Part shown: positions 27,989-36,648 of the stretch, piece by piece
Position numbering within the stretch: position 1 is the first letter of the stretch
Layout of the letters: the number at the start of each line of letters is the position of its first letter
DNA from: Streptomyces fradiae
Lineage (GTDB): Bacteria > Actinomycetota > Actinomycetes > Streptomycetales > Streptomycetaceae
Length of the DNA stretch: 64,000 bases
Direction: 5' to 3'
NCBI RefSeq assembly: GCF_041270065.1
Contig: NZ_CP065958.1
Span: 7,316,001-7,380,000, forward strand
Program-made: the position numbers and the translations under genes
The notes under the pieces: model-generated
Database searches by the model: none
What the model saw: only the letters and a program-made list of their open reading frames with translations
Told to the model about the DNA's origin: nothing

Positions 27989-29191
27989 TCACGCGTACCA
28001 GCCGAAGCGCTCCGCGATCTCCGGCAGCCGGTCGGCGACGAGCCGGTGCGCCGCCGCGCGCGCCGTGGTCCCGTCCGGCTCGGCCCGGGCCAGCACCTGC
28101 TCGACCAGGGCCCGCATGGAACGCCGGATGTGCGCGAAGGCCTCGTCCGGGTCCGCGCCGATGTCGCCGAACAGCGTCCACCACCACCACGCGTTGGTGG
28201 CCGAGTTGACCACCACGTCCGGCAGCACCGCGATCCCGCGCGCCGCGAGCAGCTCCTCCGCCTCCGGCAGCACCGGCATGTTGGCCGCCTCGACGACCCA
28301 ACGGGCCGTGATCCGGCCCTGGTTGTCCGCGTCGATCGCGTACGAGACGGCCGCCGGCACCAGCACGTCGGCGTCCGCCGACAGCCAGGCGTCGCCGGCC
28401 AGTTCGGCGTCACCGGGCCGGAGCGCGGCCCGGTCCACCGTGCCGAACGCGTCCCGGGCGGCGAGCAGCGCCTCGACGTCCAGGCCCTCCGGGTGGGCCA
28501 TCGTGCCCTTCACATCGGCCACGGCCACCACCCGGAGCCCGGCCCGGGCCAGGAAGCGCGCGGTCGCCCCGCCCATCGTGCCGAAGCCCTGCACCGCCAC
28601 CCGCGTCCCCGCGTGCGGCACGCCCGCCCGGTCCAGCGCGGCGAGCACGGACTCGGCGACCCCGCAGCCGCCCGCCAGCTCGTCAAGACCGATCCCGTCG
28701 ACCTCCACCGCGAACGCGTCGGCGAGCCGCCGCCGCGCCTCCGCCTCGTCGTCGAGCAGCGGGTACACGGCCTGCACCGACGACACCAGACCGGCCTCCG
28801 CGGCCGCCCGGTCGACCAGGTCCTGGGTGAGCCCCAGGTCCTCGCCGGTGGTCCAGAACCGCTCGACGTACGGGCGCACGGCCCGCAGATAGCGGACCAG
28901 GACGCCGTACGCCTCGGGGTCGCGCGGGTCGCAGTCGATGCCGCCCTTGGCGCCGCCCAGCGGCACGTACCGCGCGCTCGGGTCGTAGTGCAGCGCCTCC
29001 TTCATCGTCATGCCGCGGGCGAGTCCGGCGACCTCGTCGAGCGTGCAGCCCGCGCGCATCCGCAGCCCGCCGCTGGCCACGCCGCGCACCAACCGGTCGA
29101 TCACCAGATGACCCTGACGGCCCGTCACATGGTCGGTCCAGGTGACCGAGACCAACGGCGCGTGCGGAGTGGTGGGAGAAGGGGAAGTCAT
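27989..29191 (-). CDS. Glu/Leu/Phe/Val dehydrogenase family protein
   Basis: This 400-residue NAD(P)-dependent amino-acid dehydrogenase has a catalytic lysine segment VPLGGAKGGIDCDP, glycine-rich GGLRMRAGCT before it, and Rossmann segment VAVQGFGTMGGATARFLA. The C-terminal SATNAWWWWTLFG is unusual for its run of tryptophans but keeps the family position. It reversibly deaminates an amino acid to a 2-oxo acid. Its ATG overlaps the stop of the TPP enzyme by four bases. The pair may degrade one amino acid: deamination then decarboxylation. The specific amino acid is not evident. Confidence 0.87.
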   Translation of the reverse strand: MTSPSPTTPHAPLVSVTWTDHVTGRQGHLVIDRLVRGVASGGLRMRAGCTLDEVAGLARGMTMKEALHYDPSARYVPLGGAKGGIDCDPRDPEAYGVLVRYLRAVRPYVERFWTTGEDLGLTQDLVDRAAAEAGLVSSVQAVYPLLDDEAEARRRLADAFAVEVDGIGLDELAGGCGVAESVLAALDRAGVPHAGTRVAVQGFGTMGGATARFLARAGLRVVAVADVKGTMAHPEGLDVEALLAARDAFGTVDRAALRPGDAELAGDAWLSADADVLVPAAVSYAIDADNQGRITARWVVEAANMPVLPEAEELLAARGIAVLPDVVVNSATNAWWWWTLFGDIGADPDEAFAHIRRSMRALVEQVLARAEPDGTTARAAAHRLVADRLPEIAERFGWYA

Positions 29192-30906
29192 CGGGGATCC
29201 TCCTCGGGAACGGTGACGACGGTGGGACCGGGGGTGAGCAGCGCCTCGGCGAGCGCGGCGGACAGTTCTCCGGGGGTACGGACGACGCTGCCCCGCCCGC
29301 CGTACGCGCGGGCGAGCGCGGGCAGGTCCACGGCCGGCAGGTCGACGGCCACGGGCCGGTCCCCGCGCGCCGCCATCTCCTCGCGGATCTCGCCGTACCC
29401 GCCGTTGTCGAAGACCACGACCGGCAGCGGCAGGCCGGTCTGCGCGGCGGTGGCGAGCTCCTGCACCGAGAACTGCAGACCGCCGTCCCCGCTCAGGGCC
29501 ACCACCTGCCGCTCCGGGCACGCCGTCTTCGCGCCGACGGCGGCGGGCAGCGCGTAGCCGAGGGTGCCGAAGCCGGTCGGGTGCAGATAACGGCCCTCCG
29601 GGCCGACGGGCAGATGGGGCAGCGCCCCGTAGTAGCAGCACTGGGCGCTGTCGGAGGTGATCACCGCGTCCTCGGCGAGCACCCGCCGGATCGCCCGCAG
29701 ATACGGCACCCAGCGGGCGTCGCGCTCCCGGGTCTCGTCGTCGCGCGAGCTCCGCAGGGCCGTCACGTCCGCCGCCAGGTCCGCTCCGTCGTCGCGCGGG
29801 CCGGCGGACCCCGGAGGCGTGCCGGTCAGGGCCCCGGTCGGGGCCCCGGTCAGCGCGTCGAGCAGCGCGCCGAGCACGGTGGGCGCGTCACCGACCAGCG
29901 GGACGTCCGCAGGGAGCCCCGCGTACATCTGCGCCGGGTCCACATCGACCCGGATCAGCCGGCCGGCGAGGGCCGGCAGCGGCCCCCACACGTCGGACTC
30001 GGCGAGCTCGGTGCCGACGGCGAGCACCGCGTCGCGGTCCGCGAGCCAGCTCCGGACGGCCGGACTGTGCAGGGACACGCCGAGCGACAGCGGGTGCCGC
30101 TCGTCGACGACGCCCTTGCCGTTGGCGGTGGTGACGACCGGCGCGCCGAGCAGCCCGGCGAGCGCCCGGCACTCGGCCGCCGCCGTGCGCGCGCCGCCGC
30201 CGAGCACAAGGGCCGGCCGCCGGGCCGAGCCCAGGACCCGCGCCGCCGCGCGCACCGCCTCCGGGTCCGGCGCCGGGGGAGCGGCGGGCGGTGCGAGCCG
30301 CGGCGGTCCCGCCGGTTCGACGGCCTCCAGGAGGTCGAGCGGCACCTCGATGTGGACCGGCCGCGGCCGGCCCGTACGGAACAGGGTGAACGCCCGGGCC
30401 ACCGCCACGCCGATCTCTTCGACCGACGCCACCCGGTGACTGACCGCCGCCACCCCGCGCAGCGCCTCCGTCTGGCTGCGCATCTCGTGCAGCAGACCGG
30501 TCGACTGGCGCGGGTGGCGCAGCGGCATGCCCGGCGACACCACGAGCAGTGGCACGCTGTCGGAGTACGCCTGGCCGACCGCCGCCGCGATGTTCAGGAG
30601 CGCGGGTCCGGTCGTGGTGATCGCGACCCCGGGCCGCCCGGACACCCGGGCGTACGCGTCGGCCGCGTACCCCGCGCCCTGCTCGTGGCGTGGCGTCACA
30701 TGCCGGATGCCGTAGGGCCGCAGATGCCGGTAGATCTCCAGGTTGTGCGTGCCCGGGATGCCGAAGGCGTCCGTCACGCCGTGCGCGGCGAGCGCCCGGA
30801 CGACCGCCTCGCCGCCGGTGAGCACGGAGGCGGCGCCGGGAGCGGGGCCGGGTGCGGGGCCGGGCTGCCCGGGGAGGCGGGCCTGCTCGAGGGCGAGGTC
30901 GGGCAC
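29188..30906 (-). CDS. TPP-dependent 2-oxoacid decarboxylase (acetolactate synthase-like)
   Basis: This 572-residue thiamine-diphosphate enzyme has three domains: PYR (about 30-195, with the catalytic glutamate in PRHEQGAGYAADAYAR), a central domain, and PP (about 395-555, with the cofactor motif SGDGGLQFS to FDNGGYGEI). It resembles proteins annotated 5-guanidino-2-oxopentanoate decarboxylase (AruI) of arginine catabolism, as well as other acetolactate-synthase-like decarboxylases. Pairing with an amino-acid dehydrogenase supports a 2-oxo-acid substrate from an amino acid. GTG start with GGAGGA upstream. Confidence 0.85.
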   Translation of the reverse strand: MPDLALEQARLPGQPGPAPGPAPGAASVLTGGEAVVRALAAHGVTDAFGIPGTHNLEIYRHLRPYGIRHVTPRHEQGAGYAADAYARVSGRPGVAITTTGPALLNIAAAVGQAYSDSVPLLVVSPGMPLRHPRQSTGLLHEMRSQTEALRGVAAVSHRVASVEEIGVAVARAFTLFRTGRPRPVHIEVPLDLLEAVEPAGPPRLAPPAAPPAPDPEAVRAAARVLGSARRPALVLGGGARTAAAECRALAGLLGAPVVTTANGKGVVDERHPLSLGVSLHSPAVRSWLADRDAVLAVGTELAESDVWGPLPALAGRLIRVDVDPAQMYAGLPADVPLVGDAPTVLGALLDALTGAPTGALTGTPPGSAGPRDDGADLAADVTALRSSRDDETRERDARWVPYLRAIRRVLAEDAVITSDSAQCCYYGALPHLPVGPEGRYLHPTGFGTLGYALPAAVGAKTACPERQVVALSGDGGLQFSVQELATAAQTGLPLPVVVFDNGGYGEIREEMAARGDRPVAVDLPAVDLPALARAYGGRGSVVRTPGELSAALAEALLTPGPTVVTVPEEDPR

Positions 30907-30934
30907 GGTTCCTCCGGGCGGGGTGGGGCATGTT

Positions 30935-30984
30935 TACTGACTGAATCATCAGTCAGTATCGGGAGCTGCGGGCGGCGCTGTCAA
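30935..30984 (-). promoter_or_regulatory. Promoter and TetR-type operator of the decarboxylase operon
   Basis: On the minus strand, -35 TTGACA (30979-30984) and -10 GATACT (30955-30960) are 18 bp apart. A perfect inverted repeat with 10-bp arms TACTGACTGA / TCAGTCAGTA (30935-30944 and 30949-30958, four-base centre) covers most of the -10 and the predicted transcription start near 30948. The arrangement is a textbook block of initiation by a TetR dimer. Confidence 0.85.
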
Positions 30985-31062
30985 CGCATCGTGCGGCGCG
31001 TGCACCGAGCCGCGCGGGGCGGGGCGCGAACGACGGCGCCACCGATCCCGTAGGGTCGGAAA

Positions 31063-31683
31063 ATGGCCAAGTACTTCGATGTGCACCCGCAGTCCCCGCA
31101 GCCGCGCACCATCGGCACCGTGGTCGAGAGCCTCCGGGCCGGAGCCCTCATCGCCTACCCCACGGACTCCTGCTTCGCGCTGGGCTGCCAGATCGACAAC
31201 CACGAGGGCGTCGAGCGGATCAAGAGCATCCGCAAGCTCGACGACCGGCACCACTTCACCCTGGTCTGCGAGAATTTCGCCCAGCTCGGGCAGTTCGTCC
31301 AGGTCGACAACAACGTCTTCCGCGCGGTCAAGTCGGCGACCCCCGGCAACTACACCTTCATCCTCCCGGCCACCCGCGAGGTCCCGCGCCGCCTGCTGCA
31401 CCCCAAGAAGAAGACCGTCGGCGTCCGCATCCCGGACCACCCGGTGGCCCGCGCGCTGCTGGCCGAGCTCGGCGAGCCGCTCCTGTCGAGCACCCTGCTG
31501 CTGCCCGACGAGGACGAGCCGATGACCCAGGGCTGGGAGATCAAGGACCGGCTCGACCACCTGGTCGACGCCGTCGTGGACTCGGGCGACTGCGGCACGG
31601 AGCCGACGACGGTCGTCGACTTCTCCGGCGGCGAGGCCGAGATCGTGCGGTACGGGGCGGGCGACCCCTCCCGCTTCGAGTGA
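31063..31683 (+). CDS. YciO/Sua5/YrdC-family protein
   Basis: This 206-residue protein has the Sua5-YciO-YrdC fold: ALIAYPTDSCFALGC for the nucleotide pocket, KLDDRHHFTLVC and RIPDHPVARALL. It is closer to the YciO branch than to the main TsaC, judging by the KLDDRHHF segment and absence of a C-terminal Sua5 domain. YrdC/TsaC makes threonylcarbamoyl-AMP for tRNA t6A; the YciO role is less clear. A -10-like TAGGGT (31051-31056) ends six bases before the ATG and no ribosome site exists, so translation is probably leaderless. Confidence 0.88.
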   Translation: MAKYFDVHPQSPQPRTIGTVVESLRAGALIAYPTDSCFALGCQIDNHEGVERIKSIRKLDDRHHFTLVCENFAQLGQFVQVDNNVFRAVKSATPGNYTFILPATREVPRRLLHPKKKTVGVRIPDHPVARALLAELGEPLLSSTLLLPDEDEPMTQGWEIKDRLDHLVDAVVDSGDCGTEPTTVVDFSGGEAEIVRYGAGDPSRFE

Positions 31684-31771
31684 CCCGACCCGGCCGGCGG
31701 CGCCCCCCGCGCCGCCCCGGTTTGCCTGGTCCCCTGTCCCTTGTCCCCGGTCCCCGTACACCCGACCTGCT

Positions 31772-31836
31772 GCGTTGTCAGTGGGTCGGGTTAGTGTGCC
31801 TTCGCAGGACACGTGGTAACGACAAACCGACAACGC
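31772..31836. promoter_or_regulatory. Candidate operator region before the LexA-like gene
   Basis: GCGTTGTC (31772-31779) and its exact complement GACAACGC (31829-31836) bracket a 49-bp stretch. The right side carries repeated CGACAA words. This may be a self-binding region, but no standard LexA box (GAACnnnnGTTC) is visible. Confidence 0.35.
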
Positions 31837-31904
31837 GACGAGACGACAAGCCGACACCAGGCGCCGCGGCAGGCGCCGGCGAAACGGAAGAACGGAGGCC
31901 GACC

Positions 31905-32597
31905 GTGGGCAGACCCCGTGCCGGCCGGCCGCCGGGCACCCGGATCAACCACGACGGGCTGACCCAGCGCCAGCAGCAGATCCTCGACATCATCCGCACC
32001 CACACCCGGCGGCACGGCTTCCCGCCCTCCATGCGGGAGATCGCCGCCGGTGCCGGACTGCTCAGCACCTCCAGCGTCTCGCACCAGATCCGGGCCCTGG
32101 AGAAGAAGGGCTTCCTGCGCCAGGACCCGCAGCGGCCGCGCGCCTATGTGATCGCCGAGCGGCCCGGGGACGAGTCGGCCGAGGGTGCCCGCGAGCGGCG
32201 GCTCGAGCAGGAGGGCGAGCGGCAGGCCGTGACCGTGCCGCTGGTCGGCCGGATCGCCGCCGGTGTCCCCATCACCGCCGAGGAGATGGTCGAGGACACC
32301 CTGGTGCTGCCCGCCCAGGTGGTCGGCGCGGGCCGGCTGTTCGCCGTGACCGTCGTCGGCGACTCCATGCGCGACGCCCACATCGAGGACGGCGACGTGG
32401 TCGTCGTGCGCGCGCAGGACACCGCCGACGACGGCGACATCGTGGCCGCCATGCTGGACGGCGAGGCCACTGTGAAGCGCCTCTCCCACGACGGCCCGCA
32501 CGTCTGGCTGAAGCCCGCCAACGCGAACTACGAGCCGATACCCGGCGACGAGGCGGTCGTCCTCGGCAAGGTGGTGTCCGTCCTGCGCCGCCTCTGA
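31905..32597 (+). CDS. LexA-like repressor, probable second paralogue
   Basis: This 230-residue protein has the LexA layout: N-terminal winged helix (LTQRQQQILDIIRTH to SVSHQIRALEKKGFL), cleavage site Ala-Gly in VGRIAAGVPI, and S24-protease serine in VVGDSMRDAH and lysine in GEATVKRLS. Compared with the usual streptomycete LexA it lacks the ~25-residue N-terminal extension, and its recognition region reads GLLSTSSVSHQI. It starts at GTG with ACGGAGG upstream. No obvious SOS box precedes it, which suggests a diverged paralogue with its own regulon. Confidence 0.85.
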   Translation: MGRPRAGRPPGTRINHDGLTQRQQQILDIIRTHTRRHGFPPSMREIAAGAGLLSTSSVSHQIRALEKKGFLRQDPQRPRAYVIAERPGDESAEGARERRLEQEGERQAVTVPLVGRIAAGVPITAEEMVEDTLVLPAQVVGAGRLFAVTVVGDSMRDAHIEDGDVVVVRAQDTADDGDIVAAMLDGEATVKRLSHDGPHVWLKPANANYEPIPGDEAVVLGKVVSVLRRL

Positions 32598-32693
32598 GCC
32601 GCGTGCCTCCTCTCTGAACCGCTGAAGCCGCCCGGGGCGGCCCCCCGCGCCGTCCCGAACGCGTTCCGTCGGCCGGTGCGGCCGGCCCGGGGC

Positions 32694-33296
32694 TCAGCTC
32701 AGCGCGGCGGCGTCCGGCACGACGACGCCGTACAGGTCGTCGATGGTGGCAAGCGCGCCCAGGTGCAGCTGCTCGGCGGAGACCGCGCCGCCCGTGGTGG
32801 CCAGGGCGCGGGTGGCGCAGGCGTCGGCCACGACCGTCGGACGGTTGCCGCGCAGGAAGGCGCCGGCGGTCGTGAAGGCCACGCACATGTGGGTCATGAA
32901 GCCGGCGACGACGAGGTCCTTGTGACCGGCCTCGTCGATGCGCTCGGCCAGGTCGGTGCCGACGAAGGCGTCGGGGACGGTCTTCACCACGACCGGCTCG
33001 CCGTCGACCGGCGCCACCCGCGGATGGATCTGCCCGATCTCGGCACGGATGTCGTACGGGGTGCCCTCGCCCCCGTCGTTGATGACGTGGACGACCTTCG
33101 CCCCGGCGGCGCGGGCCGCGGCGAGCAGCCCGGCGGCGGCGTCGAGCGCGCCCTCCCAGCCCGCCAGCTCCATCGCGCCGCGGGTGTAGGTGTTCTGGTA
33201 GTCGATCAGGACCAGGGTCGATCCGGCGAGCGAGGCCGGGGTCTGGTCGAAGCCGCTGAGCTCGCGCAGGCTGGCCGACGGCGTGGTGGTGGACAT
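32694..33296 (-). CDS. Isochorismatase-like cysteine hydrolase
   Basis: This 200-residue protein has the isochorismatase-fold triad: aspartate in TLVLIDYQNTY, a lysine in the central region and nucleophilic cysteine in VVAGFMTHMCVAFT. Relatives include nicotinamidase and several amide hydrolases. The chosen ATG begins MSTTTPSASLRELSG; an upstream in-frame start at 33389 would add residues without conservation. It is a single-gene unit and no substrate can be named. Confidence 0.88.
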   Translation of the reverse strand: MSTTTPSASLRELSGFDQTPASLAGSTLVLIDYQNTYTRGAMELAGWEGALDAAAGLLAAARAAGAKVVHVINDGGEGTPYDIRAEIGQIHPRVAPVDGEPVVVKTVPDAFVGTDLAERIDEAGHKDLVVAGFMTHMCVAFTTAGAFLRGNRPTVVADACATRALATTGGAVSAEQLHLGALATIDDLYGVVVPDAAALS

Positions 33297-33529
33297 CGCG
33301 TGCCCCTTCTCAGGGTCGAGGGTGTGATGCAGTCGGAACACGGCCGCGCACGCGGCCCGGTGACTGTGCCTCCACGCTACGAACCCCACCCGGATGGCGG
33401 CAATGTCATGTGAGTTGCAGATCCGGACATCGCCGCCGGCCGGGCGGGGTCATCGCTCAGGGGTGGTGCGGTGCGGTGCGGTACGGCCAAGGGCCGTGAG
33501 CTGCGCTTCTCGTGCGCCGCCCGGCGGGC

Positions 33530-34783
33530 TCAGCGCCCGCCGGCACCCTCCCCGACCGGGTCGAGCCGCTCCTCCTGAGGGCCGCCGGCCGTCTCGGAGG
33601 GCGCCGCCGGTCCGGCCGGGCGGCGGCGCAGGCCGGCGAGGCGGGTGGCGACCGGCTCGGTGTAGCGGGCCGTCAGCGGGCCGAGGATCACCAGGATGAG
33701 CACATAGGCGGTGGCGAGCGGCCCGAGCGAGGGCTCGATGCCCGCGGTGACCGCGAGTCCCGCGATGACGATGGAGAACTCGCCGCGCGCCACCAGGGTG
33801 CCGCCGGCCCGCCAGCGCCCGCGCGCGGAGATCCCGGCGCGGCGCGCCGCCCAGTAACCCGTGGCGATCTTCGTACCGGCCGTGACGACGGCGAGTGCGA
33901 GCGCCGGGAGCAGCACCGGTGGAATGCTCGCGGGGTCCGTGTGAAGCCCGAAGAAGACGAAGAACACGGCGGCGAAGAGGTCGCGCAGCGGGCTGAGCAG
34001 GTTGTGCGCGCCCTCGGCGACCTCGCCGGACAGGGCGATGCCGACCAGGAACGCGCCGACGGCGGCGGAGACCTGGAGCTGCTGCGCCACACCGGCCACC
34101 AGCAGGGTCAGACCGAGGACGACGAGCAGCAGCTTCTCCGGGTCGTCGCTGGAGACGAAGCGGGAGATGAGCCGCCCGTAGCGGAGGGCGAGGAAGAGCA
34201 CGAGACCCGCCACGCCGAGCGCGACGGCCAGGGTCAGACTGCCCGCCGCCAGGCCGACGCCGGCCAGCAGGGCGGTGACGATCGGCAGGTAGACGGCCAT
34301 GGCCAGGTCTTCCAGGACCAGGATGCTCAGGACCACCGGGGTCTCCCGGTTGCCGAGCCGGCCCAGGTCGCCGAGCACCTTGGCGATGACGCCGGAGGAC
34401 GAGATCCAGGTGACGCCGGCGAGCACGACGGCCGCGACCGGGCCCCAGCCGAGCAGCAGCGCCATGGCGGCGCCGGGCAGGGCGTTCAGGGCCGCGTCGA
34501 CGAGCCCCGCGGGGTACTGGGTCTTGAGGTTGGTGACCAGGTCCGTCGCGGTGTATTCGAGGCCCAGCATCAACAGCAGCAGGATGACGCCGATCTCGGC
34601 GCCGATGGCGACGAACTCCTCGCTGGCGCCGAGCGGAAGGAGCCCGCCCTCGCCGAAGGCGAGACCGGCGAGCAGATAGAGGGGTATCGGGGAGAACTTC
34701 AGCCGTCCGGCGAGCCGGCCGAGGAGGCCGAGGCCGAGGATGATCGCTCCGAACTCGATGAGGAAGACGGCGGACGAGTGCAT
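33530..34783 (-). CDS. CPA2 cation:proton antiporter (KhtU/KefB-like)
   Basis: This 417-residue membrane protein has about twelve helices and CPA2 features: AGLAFGEGGLLPL, VILLLLMLGLEYTATDL and the ion-site region LVLEDLAMAVYLP. A cytoplasmic RCK domain is absent; instead a separate regulatory subunit is encoded three bases upstream on the same strand. This split architecture matches KhtTU-type K+(NH4+)/H+ antiporters that protect against alkaline or electrophile stress. Confidence 0.9.
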   Translation of the reverse strand: MHSSAVFLIEFGAIILGLGLLGRLAGRLKFSPIPLYLLAGLAFGEGGLLPLGASEEFVAIGAEIGVILLLLMLGLEYTATDLVTNLKTQYPAGLVDAALNALPGAAMALLLGWGPVAAVVLAGVTWISSSGVIAKVLGDLGRLGNRETPVVLSILVLEDLAMAVYLPIVTALLAGVGLAAGSLTLAVALGVAGLVLFLALRYGRLISRFVSSDDPEKLLLVVLGLTLLVAGVAQQLQVSAAVGAFLVGIALSGEVAEGAHNLLSPLRDLFAAVFFVFFGLHTDPASIPPVLLPALALAVVTAGTKIATGYWAARRAGISARGRWRAGGTLVARGEFSIVIAGLAVTAGIEPSLGPLATAYVLILVILGPLTARYTEPVATRLAGLRRRPAGPAAPSETAGGPQEERLDPVGEGAGGR

Positions 34784-34786
34784 GGA

Positions 34787-35272
34787 TCACTCCCTTTCGA
34801 GTATCAGGGCGGCGGCGTCGGCCCCTTCGCGGGTGCCGATCACGATGAGGGTGTCGCCCCCGGCGAGGCGGAAGTCGGGGCCGGGGGAGGGGATGGCGTC
34901 GGCGCGGCGCAGCACGGCCACGATGGAGACGCCGGTCTCGGTCCGCATCCGGGTCTCGCCGAGGTGCCGGCCGTTCCAGTGGGACGCGGCGGACAGTTCG
35001 ATCCGCTCGGCGACCAGGCCGAGGTCGGTGGTGGAGAGCAGGCTGGGGCTGTGGTGCGCGGGCATCAGCGCGTCGATGAGGGCCTCCGACTCACCGGCGG
35101 TCAGCCGGACGGACAAGGAGCATTCATCGGGGTCGTCGCGCTGGTACGCGCTCAGCACCCGGGAGCCGTCGCGGCCGGCGACCACCGAGAGCCGACGGTC
35201 CTCACGGGTCGTCAGGTCGTAGCGGACGCCGATTCCGGGCAGCGGGGTGCGGCTCATACGGGTGGAGGGCAC
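34787..35272 (-). CDS. Antiporter regulatory subunit, TrkA-C domain (KhtT-like)
   Basis: From this GTG the protein is 161 residues. The N-terminal part (MSRTPLPGIGVRYDLTTRE) is the conserved KhtT start; the C-terminal part (SIVAVLRRADAIPSPGPDFRLAGGDTLIVIG) is an RCK_C/TrkA-C ligand domain that controls the adjacent antiporter. The GTG at 35272 has AGGAG six bases upstream, which the ATGs at 35257 and 35308 lack. It forms a two-gene operon with the antiporter. Confidence 0.85.
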   Translation of the reverse strand: MPSTRMSRTPLPGIGVRYDLTTREDRRLSVVAGRDGSRVLSAYQRDDPDECSLSVRLTAGESEALIDALMPAHHSPSLLSTTDLGLVAERIELSAASHWNGRHLGETRMRTETGVSIVAVLRRADAIPSPGPDFRLAGGDTLIVIGTREGADAAALILERE

Positions 35273-35448
35273 GGGGAACTCCTGGCGGGGGAGGCGTGAA
35301 GCGGGCATGCGGAAGAGGACGTCCCGGGAGGCGGGCGTCTTGGTAATTACTTTACCCAGGCAGCAAAAAGGCCCGAGGGGGTCGGGAGCGGGACGAACCG
35401 GTACGCTTCCGCGCGTACGAGCGGCAAGCGGAGGGAACGATTCGGCTC

Positions 35449-36195
35449 ATGGGGCGTCAGAAGCAGAAGCACATATCGGGATTGACGGCCGCCGCGGCGC
35501 TGCTGCTCGTCACCGTCACGGGCTGCGCCGGCCAGGCCGACTCCGGCCCGAACGGAAAGGGACCGACCGCCAAGCCGACCGCCAAGCGGACCGCCGAGCC
35601 CACCCGCGGCGCGCCCGGCGGCCCGCCCGCCGGCGCCGGCACCCTGCCCGGGCTGCCCGGCGCCGCCGAGGCCCGCACCCGGCTCGCCGCGCTCAAGGTC
35701 GCGCCGCAGGGCTCGATGACCGGCTACAGCCGCGACAAGTTCCCGCACTGGGCCGAGCAGGGCGAGAACTGCAACACCCGCGAGACCGTGCTCGAACGCG
35801 ACGGCACCGGCGTCCGCCGCGACTCCCAGTGCCGCGCCGTCTCCGGCAACTGGCTCAGCGTCTACGACGGAAAGACCGTCACCAAGGCCTCCGGCCTCGA
35901 CATCGACCACATGGTGCCGCTCGCCAACGCCTGGCGCTCCGGCGCGAACACCTGGACCCAGGAGAAGCGGAAGGCCTTCGCCAACGACCTCACCCACCCC
36001 CAGCTCCTCGCCGTCTCCGCCGTGACCAACCGCTCCAAGGGTGACCAGGGTCCCGAGGAGTGGCAGCCGCCGTCCCGCGCGTACTGGTGCGTCTACGCCC
36101 GCGCGTGGACCTCGGTGAAGGCGACCTACGGCCTGACGGTCACCCGCGCGGAGAAGACCGAACTCGGCACCATGCTGGACACCTGCGGCTCCTGA
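35449..36195 (+). CDS. Secreted HNH-family nuclease lipoprotein
   Basis: This 248-residue protein has a signal peptide with lipobox VTGC, then a Pro/Thr/Lys-rich linker containing repeated TAKPTAKRTAEPT, which would span the cell wall. The C-terminal domain has the HNH/DUF1524 nuclease pattern: GLDIDHMVPLANAWRSGA, LTHPQLLAVSA and NRSKGDQGPEEW. Such proteins are common in streptomycetes and are thought to degrade external DNA. It sits just before the lanthipeptide locus on the same strand, but there is no evidence of a functional link. Confidence 0.85.
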   Translation: MGRQKQKHISGLTAAAALLLVTVTGCAGQADSGPNGKGPTAKPTAKRTAEPTRGAPGGPPAGAGTLPGLPGAAEARTRLAALKVAPQGSMTGYSRDKFPHWAEQGENCNTRETVLERDGTGVRRDSQCRAVSGNWLSVYDGKTVTKASGLDIDHMVPLANAWRSGANTWTQEKRKAFANDLTHPQLLAVSAVTNRSKGDQGPEEWQPPSRAYWCVYARAWTSVKATYGLTVTRAEKTELGTMLDTCGS

Positions 36196-36417
36196 CCGGC
36201 GCGTCCCCCCCCCTGCCCCACGCCCGCCCCCGCACCGCGTGCGCGCCCCCGCCCCCACCATTCGCGGCGGGTGGGGGCCGCCGGATTATGGGGGCGGAGC
36301 TCCCATGTGCGGGGGCGGCGGATGGCGTTGACTGGCGCATGCCGAACGGCCGGCCGGTACGGACACCATCCACTGCGTGCGCCCCCAGGTGCACCCGCGA
36401 CAGAGGAGACGATCCGC

Positions 36418-36537
36418 ATGAGCAGCGTTCTCAAGCTCCAGAACCTCGAGCCCACGACCGCCAACACCAGCGCCGCCGTCGTCAGCCTGACCAGCTCCAG
36501 CAGCAGCTGCTGCTCCACGAAGCCCGAGGCCGTCTGA
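36418..36537 (+). CDS. Class III lanthipeptide precursor peptide
   Basis: This 39-residue peptide begins MSSVLKLQNLEPT. The LKLQ segment matches the (L/I)xLQ leader motif that class III synthetases recognise. The C-terminal part reads SLTSSSSSCCSTKPEAV: Ser23, Ser26 and Cys31/Cys32 give Ser-x2-Ser-x4/5-Cys patterns suitable for lanthionine or labionin rings. No GG cleavage site is present, usual for the class. AGGAGA lies eight bases before the ATG. It is 168 bp upstream of a LanKC synthetase gene, with a hairpin between. The core differs from SapB and AmfS cores. Confidence 0.85.
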   Translation: MSSVLKLQNLEPTTANTSAAVVSLTSSSSSCCSTKPEAV

Positions 36538-36550
36538 CGAAGCGGCCGGT

Positions 36551-36589
36551 GATCCGCGCGGGGGTGCACGGGGCACCTCCGCGCGGATC
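36551..36589 (+). terminator. Attenuator hairpin after the precursor gene
   Basis: Arms 36551-36567 and 36573-36589 pair in 16 of 17 positions around a five-base loop. It starts 14 bp after the precursor stop. Such hairpins commonly let more precursor than enzyme transcript accumulate in lanthipeptide operons. Confidence 0.75.
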
Positions 36590-36621
36590 CCGCGCCGTTC
36601 CTTCGCGGTACCCGGTACCGA

Positions 36622-36648
36622 CCGGTATTCCCGGTATTCCCGGTACTC
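36622..36648 (+). repeat. Tandem 9-bp repeat before the LanKC gene
   Basis: Three head-to-tail copies of CCGGTATTC (the third with one change) are followed by a partial copy and preceded by related GGTACC words from 36606. They lie 58 bp before the LanKC start. Their role is unknown; a regulator site or replication slippage are both possible. Confidence 0.7.

Noticed and set aside
36271..36417. Upstream extension of the lanthipeptide precursor frame
   Set aside because: The ATG at 36418 has a good ribosome site and gives a precursor of normal size with the LKLQ motif near the N-terminus.
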